Source of the DNA: Bifiguratus adelaidae
Taxonomy: Eukaryota > Mucoromycota > Endogonomycetes > Endogonales
Direction of reading: 5' to 3'
Assembly (NCBI GenBank): GCA_002261195.1
Contig: MVBO01000151.1
Location: 1 to 35,205, forward strand
Length of the DNA: 35,205 bases
The notes under the pieces were generated by a model that was not told the origin of the DNA, did no database searches, and saw nothing but the letters and a program-made list of their open reading frames with translations. Positions 29,150 to 35,205 of the stretch are shown here, piece after piece. A program made the position numbers and the translations under genes. How positions within the stretch are numbered: position 1 is the first letter of the stretch; each line of letters opens with the position of its first letter.

Positions 29150-31850
29150 ACCCAGTATGTCATGGTGCAGCGTATGATTTCGAATGACTCAGGTGCTGCG
29201 CAAGCCAGTCATGATTTCGGATAGTTTAGAGCAATTGTACAAAGAGGTCGCAGGCGACTGCGGCAGTTGCAAATAGATATTAAATCTCTTCGTGGCCCAT
29301 CTCTTCTTCACACCCGTATTTGAACGTCCTTCACCATTCAATTCCTTTACTCAGGGGAATCGACCTCAAGAATGCCATTGATAAGGCGCCTCAGACCTTA
29401 TCGTCTATTGGATACGTTCCAAAGATGGCGTACGGTTTTCTAGCCGACTATTTGGCATTCATTTATGAAGACGGTGAAGACCGTGGCAATGGCTACGGCA
29501 GGTTCTGAATAAAACGGGAAAGGTGCTCAAGTTGTTGGAGCAAGCTATTCGGCAGTAACTCAGTCGGCTACCAGACTGTTGCAAGGAGGTAGTGGAGTAC
29601 AAACATCGCGATGCTATTCTCGGCCCCGATAACTGCCATGTTACCCCCAATCACTTGAAAGGATTGCGAAATATCAAGATGAAAAATGTTCAAAAATGGT
29701 TCAAGAACATCTTCAGTATCCGGCCGCGGCGACGTCAGAACTGTCCTGACGGTGTTTGATCCAAGTCTCAGGGATGCCCGTGACATCACTGCGGTGGAGA
29801 TCGCAGTCAGCGACGCCGTTCTTCGACTGGTCGAAAAGCGATAGGCCGACCACTTCTTTCCCATGAGTGTTCGAGCCAGGAAGGAATGACGAACCGCGCA
29901 GCGAGGCACCAAGGGACATGATAGGCATTCTTTTTGATCGGACTGGAAAATACAAGCAATGGCACAAATTCGAATTTGAAGGCACCGAGGACGAGTCAAA
30001 GTGTCAAAGCCGGCCGAAAGAGCATCTGCTAACATGTAACGATAGGCTAGGCACTTGGGCTGCCTTTTATCCTTCAGTCTGATATGTGGTCACCAAGGTA
30101 ACCAAAGGCTACTGAGCGACCTTCTTCAATATTTCCGGAAGCCGTCTACCCGAGGGTGTCAAGGATCCAGCGGAGGATGCTCAAATCCAATCAATGGCAA
30201 AACTCTCAAAACCCTTCCAACTGCGTGCGCCATAATGCTCACTCAGCAGTGCCTGAACGGCACCAAGCATTCTGTCGGTTTTGACGGCCTTCTTGCAGCT
30301 GCTGTTGACAGGATACCTGGAGTTCCATCGGATAGGTCCCAAGGCTTGAATACGATTACCTCTTCAACAACCTACAACATCCGAACGGAGTCCTCAGCTG
30401 AAAGCCTAAAAGCAATCTCCTACCCGAGCAGGCGCGCCCATATCCCAGGAATATCGAAAATCCCTTCGAGCAAGGACAAATTTAATGACTCCATAATCAC
30501 TCAAGAGCGACCCCACCCTTGCGACCTACTTTTTCACTCAACGTTACAATAGCCGGACTATTATTCTAGTGGCTTCGACTCACTTCCTCAACACGCGGCA
30601 CGACAAATCGCAAATACGCATATTTTGCGCCTTCAAATCGTATTTCACCTGAAAATGACAAGGATTTCAGCGCCACAGCAACCACCCAGGTACTCTCGGT
30701 GACGGATTGGAACGTCTAGCACATCTTGGGTCGCAATAGCACCAGCCATGAGCTCGAATGGCTACCACATCTATCGCCGCAAACGCTATTTCACTTCAAC
30801 GCACGTCTGGAGGGATTTTGATATTCAACACGACGGATGGATACATAGCCAACAGACAGCCATTTCCTGTTCCTCAGCTTTGCCTTTGTACTTTGTAACC
30901 CAAATGTCCCTAAAAATGTGTAACTTTGCGTTGTTTATATCTCGCCTACGAGTCTTTTCATCCGTTGATTGATAATGGCTAACCTTCTATCACGAGATGT
31001 GCCCTGAGTCGTCCGCGTCGATACTCCCTAGGAAGCTGCGATGAAAAGGTACCCGGAACAAGCTGCCATGCCTTGCTGGTATGCATAAGTAGACCATGCA
31101 AACCATGCGTAATCGATCTGAGGAATGCCAAAGCCTGGCGCCTTTGCCCCTCACATGCTGGGACCCGCGCCCACCGAAAGCGCGGAGTCACTTGACCAGA
31201 GCCGGACCACAGGGAAGAGCTGGACTTACAAGGCCCGAAAACGCTTGACCGTCTGCACGATAACTTGCCCGCTGTACCTTTGTAAGCTTCACCTTCATCT
31301 CCTGTCTCCCTCCGCTCATATCAAAAATTGCCCCAAAGATCTGCTCGAGGCTGTTAACATTGCTCTCAAATGTTATAAATTTCCGGTGAACCTGAAACGT
31401 GTAGAGCTGTGAATTACACCGTCGGAGCCTCAGCATGAGGAGAGCACATGCGGACAACGCTCAGGCCTCTTTTCTGGATAGCGCGCATCCCGGTCCGAAG
31501 CTGTACACGACCGCCGCGTATCGGTCAAATGATCATCGGCACTAAACGGTTCCTGGCAAAGGCAGCACCACGATATACACAGCCGGCAAGGAAAACGGCG
31601 AAAGAATACAAAACCCGAGAGTATAACCGCTTACAACAAGCTAGTCCTTAGGCGTAACGACTTGGCGGAATGTCCGTCCTCCCATGGGATGGGGCGGGAA
31701 CACATGAAATCGGACCCTTACTTCCCCACACTAAAATTTGCGGGGTAATGATCTCACTGATGGGATGGCCTTGTGAGACTGATGAAGGCTTGATCTGTGG
31801 GAATTACTGCAAGGATGGTAAGGCTAAAAGCTTGGATATCCAGAATGAAG
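29150..31850. other. Gene-poor 2.7-kb region with only short unconnected frames
   Basis: No gene can be supported. Short frames with some protein character occur on the plus strand (VPKMAYGFLADYLAFIYEDG near 29,430; DMIGILFDRTGKYKQWHKFE near 29,915) and on the minus strand (PFLNIFHLDISQSFQVIGGN near 29,640; FQVHRKFITFESNVNSLEQI near 31,360). They do not join through credible splice sites and match nothing I know. The region is probably decayed sequence plus the GH3 promoter at its right end. Confidence 0.5.
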
Positions 31851-31851
31851 C

Positions 31852-31858
31852 TATAAAA
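31852..31858 (+). promoter_or_regulatory. TATA box of the GH3 beta-glucosidase gene
   Basis: TATAAAA lies 55 nt before the ATG at 31914. A single CCCCAC at 31724-31729 fits the SYGGRG core of CreA/Mig1-type glucose repressors on the opposite strand; one such hexamer is weak evidence. Confidence 0.45.
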
Positions 31859-31913
31859 TGAAGAATGTGCGCTTTCCGCGAAGCACGACTATAACGAGTC
31901 TGGTCTTACTCCA

Positions 31914-34766
31914 ATGAGATTCCTCTCCATAGGCGCCTGTCTTGTTTTTGTGGCTTCCGCAGCCGCGGCTCCGGCTATGCCTAACAAAGGCCACCCAGCC
32001 ACCAACGACTGGACGTCCGCTTATACCAAGGCCCAGGCATTCGTCAAACAATTGAACCTGACGGAATTGGTCAGCATGGTGACGGGAACCGGCGGACCCT
32101 GCGTAGGCAACATTGCTCCGATTCCACGGGTGAATTTTACTGGATTTTGCTTGCAAGATGGTCCTTTGGCTCCTCGTGTGGCTACCAATGTTACTACTGG
32201 CGTTGCGGGCATCAACGCTGCCGCATCCTGGGACAAGGATCTTATCCTTTCTCGAGGTCAATACATGGGCCAGGAATTCAAAGGATTGGGGGTCAATATG
32301 GCCTTGGGCCCAATGATGAACTTGTAAGTCTCCGGTTGCATTCAGTGATGCGCGAGACCTGGCCTAATCACTGTTCTCCTAGGCTTCGCGTCCCCCGCGC
32401 AGGACGTAACTGGTAAGTTCCATGGCGGGGTCAGGTGAACTGGTTCTGATATTTGGGTGGCATCTCATAGGGAAGGTTTCGGCGAAGGTATGTGGGACAC
32501 ACAGGAAACACATACGGCAATCATCTCATCCAATTTTCCTCTTCTAGACCCATACCTGGCCGGCGTTGCCGCTTTTCAAACTGTCACTGGCCAGCAAAGT
32601 TCAGGTGTCGTGAGTACACATGGTGATCACTACTAGGTTGAATAATGGGACTAAAACGTCTTTCTGCCTGAATAGATTACCACCGCAAAGCACTACATTG
32701 GCAACGAACAGGAGACGGATCGTACAACCGTAGGATCGTTGATGAATTGGATCCACAAGATATTCACTTTTTCAAATTCTGTAGTCATCTTCCAACATTG
32801 ATGATCGAACTATTCACGAAGTGTATCGCTGGCCCTTTGAACAAGCCGTTCAAGCAGGAACAGGAGCTATCATGTGCTCGTACAATTTGCTTAATGGAAC
32901 ATACGCCTGCCAGAACAACAAGACGTTGAATGGACTCCTCAAGGGTGAATTGCGGTACAAGGGCTTTGTGATGAGTGACTGGGGAGCTGTCCATGATGGT
33001 GTTGCTAGTGCGTTGAATGGCTTGGTAGGTTACTTACTTGGTGTCTATCGCTTCAGTCCATGCATGTTGACGCAATCTCTTTGTATGACTCTAGGATATG
33101 GACATGCCGGGTAGGTCAATCCTCATCCACCTTTCATCAAAGAAAGAGACACTAATGGGTGATTGCCACAGGCGAAAGCAATCACTACGGTCCAAATTTG
33201 GTCGCCGCCGTACAAGGTGGCAGGGTTCCCCAGAGCACAGTATGGATCTCGCGCAAATTGTTGACTAGCTGTACTAAATACATTGTCAGGTTGCCGAAAT
33301 GGCCACCAGAGTCATGGCGGCCTATTACTACACCGGACAGGATCAGGTAGGAAAGATCGGATGTGCAATGGTTCGCGAGGCTTAACCGGTACACAGGGCT
33401 ACCCCACGGTCGACCTCAACCGGGATGTTCAAGCCAACCACAAGGTGGACGTTCGAACCATGGGAACCGCTTCTGTAGCGCTTCTCAGGAACAAGAACAA
33501 TGTCTTGCCATTGACAAACAACACAGGAACGCTTGCCATCATTGGTTCCGATGCGGATAATGGAACGCTCGCGCAAGGATGGGGAAGTGGTTCAAGCACC
33601 TTCCCCTATCTCGTCACGGTAACCAATCCGAAATGTTGGATACAGAGCATGGCTCTAATACCCTCCTGTGCGTTTTAGCCTCTTCAGGGCATCACTGCTC
33701 GAGCCGGTTCCTCCATCAAGATCGTTTCTACCGACAGCGACTATGATACCGCCAATATCACCCACATTGCTTCCGGCGCAAACGTGGCCATGGTCTTTGC
33801 GAACGCTGATTCTGGTGAAGGTAGTGATCGATTGGATCTCAACTTGCAGAACAATGGTAACGAGCTGGTACGTGCAGCGCGCGGCCTTGTGTGTACATCA
33901 CCGTGGTTAATGCTTCACACCTAGATCCAAACGGTGGCCAATGCCAACAAGAATACGGTCGTCGTGATCCACTCTGTTGGGCCTGTCTTGATGCCTTGGA
34001 TCGATCACCCCAATATCACCGCCATTGTTTGGCCTGGTCTTCCCGGTCAAGAGTCTGGAAACGCTCTGGCAGACGTGTTGTTTGGTGATGTGAATCCTTC
34101 TGGTAGATACCGCGCATTTTCCGATATAGCCGCGCACTAAACCACCATGACAGGCCGTCTCCCGTATACCATTGGCAAGTCTGAATCGGATTATCCAGCC
34201 GACGTGTCGAATGCTCCCTCGGTAAGGACTTCGCTAACCTTGCAACCGTTGACAAAAGCACCCGTCTAGTTCCCCTATTCGGAGGGACTGTTCATCGGCT
34301 ATCGCTGGTTCGACGCAAAGAATATTACGCCAAACTTCGAGTTTGGATTTGGTCTATCATATACCACCTTCAAGTATTCTGGCATCTCTTTCCGCAAAGC
34401 TGGACAACGTGTTACTGTCACGGTTCAGGTGCACAATAGCGGCAAGTTAGACGGCGCCGAAGTGGCGCAGCTATACCTTGGATTCCCCAGCAGCGTCGGT
34501 GAACCACCCAAGGTTAGTATAGACAAGAGCACGTTGGTCCGTCCTTGCCGTTCTCTGACGAACCCCGCCAGATCCTCCGTGGTTTCGACAAGGTCTTCCT
34601 CAAGGCCGGCGCATCCACTACCGTGACCTTCAAACTCACTCCCGCGTCCGATATGAGTTATTGGGACGTCCAACAGCAAGCTTGGGTTGTTCCTTCCGGT
34701 ACCTTTGCCGCCTACGTCGGCGCTAGTTCTCGCGATATCCGACAAACGGCCACCCTTAATTGGTAG
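31914..34766 (+). CDS. Secreted beta-glucosidase, glycoside hydrolase family 3
   Basis: Fifteen exons with 14 introns of 48-70 nt join in phase to 679 aa. Exons: 31914-32323, 32383-32412, 32471-32487, 32548-32609, 32676-32729, 32785-33024, 33095-33110, 33172-33239, 33290-33346, 33397-33618, 33688-33867, 33925-34102, 34154-34221, 34270-34512, 34572-34766. The signal peptide is [20 protein letters not shown]. The N-terminal barrel has [46 protein letters not shown] and [11 protein letters not shown]. The catalytic nucleophile is the Asp of GFVMSDWGA. The second domain has [21 protein letters not shown] and [22 protein letters not shown]-terminal fibronectin-III-like domain closes it ([20 protein letters not shown] to QTATLNW). 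It hydrolyses cello-oligosaccharides and other beta-glucosides outside the cell. Several introns carry no stop, so the raw frames look broken, but every junction restores a family motif. Confidence 0.93.
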
Positions 34767-35059
34767 TTCAAAGTGCAGTGTAGCCTCTATCACGTATGTC
34801 TGTGTATTCCGAGGGTATCTGGATGTATTCCCGAATATATATCGTGTTGTCATCTTTGATCCAAGTCTTATGGGGCCGCCTTAGCCTCTCCGCACCATGT
34901 CAACTGTTGTGTCATATCGCAAGTAGATACTTCGCACGAGGATGATACCATTTTCAAACAACTCTACGACAAGCCGAGCCACCCAGCGGCTTCAACGAGA
35001 ATGGAACAAATCATGAGGCGCGTCGGCACAACCGCACCACAAAGCGCGAAAAGGATACC
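34767..35059. other. 3' flank of GH3 gene
   Basis: About 290 bp after the GH3 stop. No gene or clear terminator motif was seen. Confidence 0.4.
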
Positions 35060-35205
35060 ATGACCGACGGCAAGTCACCGATTGATCTACTCATTAGATC
35101 GCCCAAACATCATCGGCTGCGCCTTGTGTCCTTGTCCAACCGTCGATCCTCCGGGTTAGATGATGCGCGCAAAAAGATCGGCGGTGCTTCAATGGTATTG
35201 TGCAA
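35060..35205 (+). CDS. Possible partial reading frame running off the right edge
   Basis: From the ATG at 35060 the frame stays open to the end of the window (MTDGKSPIDLLIRSPKHHRL and on), 48 codons. The same frame is open upstream back to a stop at 34943. The composition is basic and Ser-rich, no domain is recognisable, and no start context or splice signal supports it. It may be the first exon of a gene continuing outside, or chance. Confidence 0.2.
   Translation, partial: MTDGKSPIDLLIRSPKHHRLRLVSLSNRRSSGLDDARKKIGGASMVLC

Noticed and set aside
29568-30035. Minus-strand 155-aa frame in the gene-poor region
   Set aside because: Moderately protein-like at one end but no ATG context, no family and no splice partners.
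32730-34153. Apparent frameshifts and stops in the GH3 gene
   Set aside because: Each disappears when a 50-55 nt GT-AG intron is removed, and the joined sequence recovers GH3 motifs; so this gene is not a pseudogene.
1-35205. CRISPR arrays, rRNA genes, telomeric repeats
   Set aside because: No regularly spaced direct repeats, rRNA core sequences or telomere repeats were seen.

Overview
This is nuclear DNA of a filamentous fungus. The genes are broken by many short GT-AG introns (mostly 46-75 nt, often with CTAAC/CTGAC branch sites), and the families are fungal-type: PAN1, MGM1, a fic1/Inn1-like C2 protein, fasciclin and TLC proteins, secreted GH3 and GH35 enzymes. Codon-level protein features and a Fanzor/TnpB-like relic would fit an early-diverging (Mucoromycota-like) fungus, but this placement is inference and I cannot exclude a basidiomycete. 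All gene models below were built by hand, by joining reading frames across splice sites and checking that the phase was conserved.

Positions 1-25,000 are a compact housekeeping region. In order: a C2/proline-rich cytokinesis protein (minus), ribosomal protein uS3 (plus), a small bZIP factor (plus), a PAN1-type endocytic scaffold with two EH domains, WH2 and a C-terminal SH3 (minus), an RNase-inhibitor-type LRR protein (plus), an unrecognised 321-aa coiled-coil protein (minus), a LIM protein with a long acidic tail (minus), the mitochondrial fusion dynamin MGM1/OPA1 (minus), a fasciclin-domain secreted protein (plus), a TLC-domain membrane protein (minus) and a microcephalin (MCPH1)-like three-BRCT protein (minus). 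Actin and membrane remodelling recurs (fic1-like, PAN1, LIM), but I see no evidence of co-regulation beyond proximity.

Two degraded zones interrupt it. At 16.9-18.6 kb lies a GH35 beta-galactosidase pseudogene with at least five frameshifts, flanked by other coding debris. At 21.6-22.3 kb lies a broken copy of a Fanzor/TnpB-like (IS200/IS605 OrfB-type) transposon nuclease.

Positions 26,000-35,205 are accessory. Three consecutive plus-strand genes encode single-pass membrane proteins with Pro/Tyr-rich tails; the second and third share a distinctive cytosolic tail motif and look like a small undescribed family. About 2.7 kb without a supportable gene follows, then an intact secreted GH3 beta-glucosidase split into 15 exons, two of them only 16 and 17 nt. 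A possible partial reading frame runs off the right edge.
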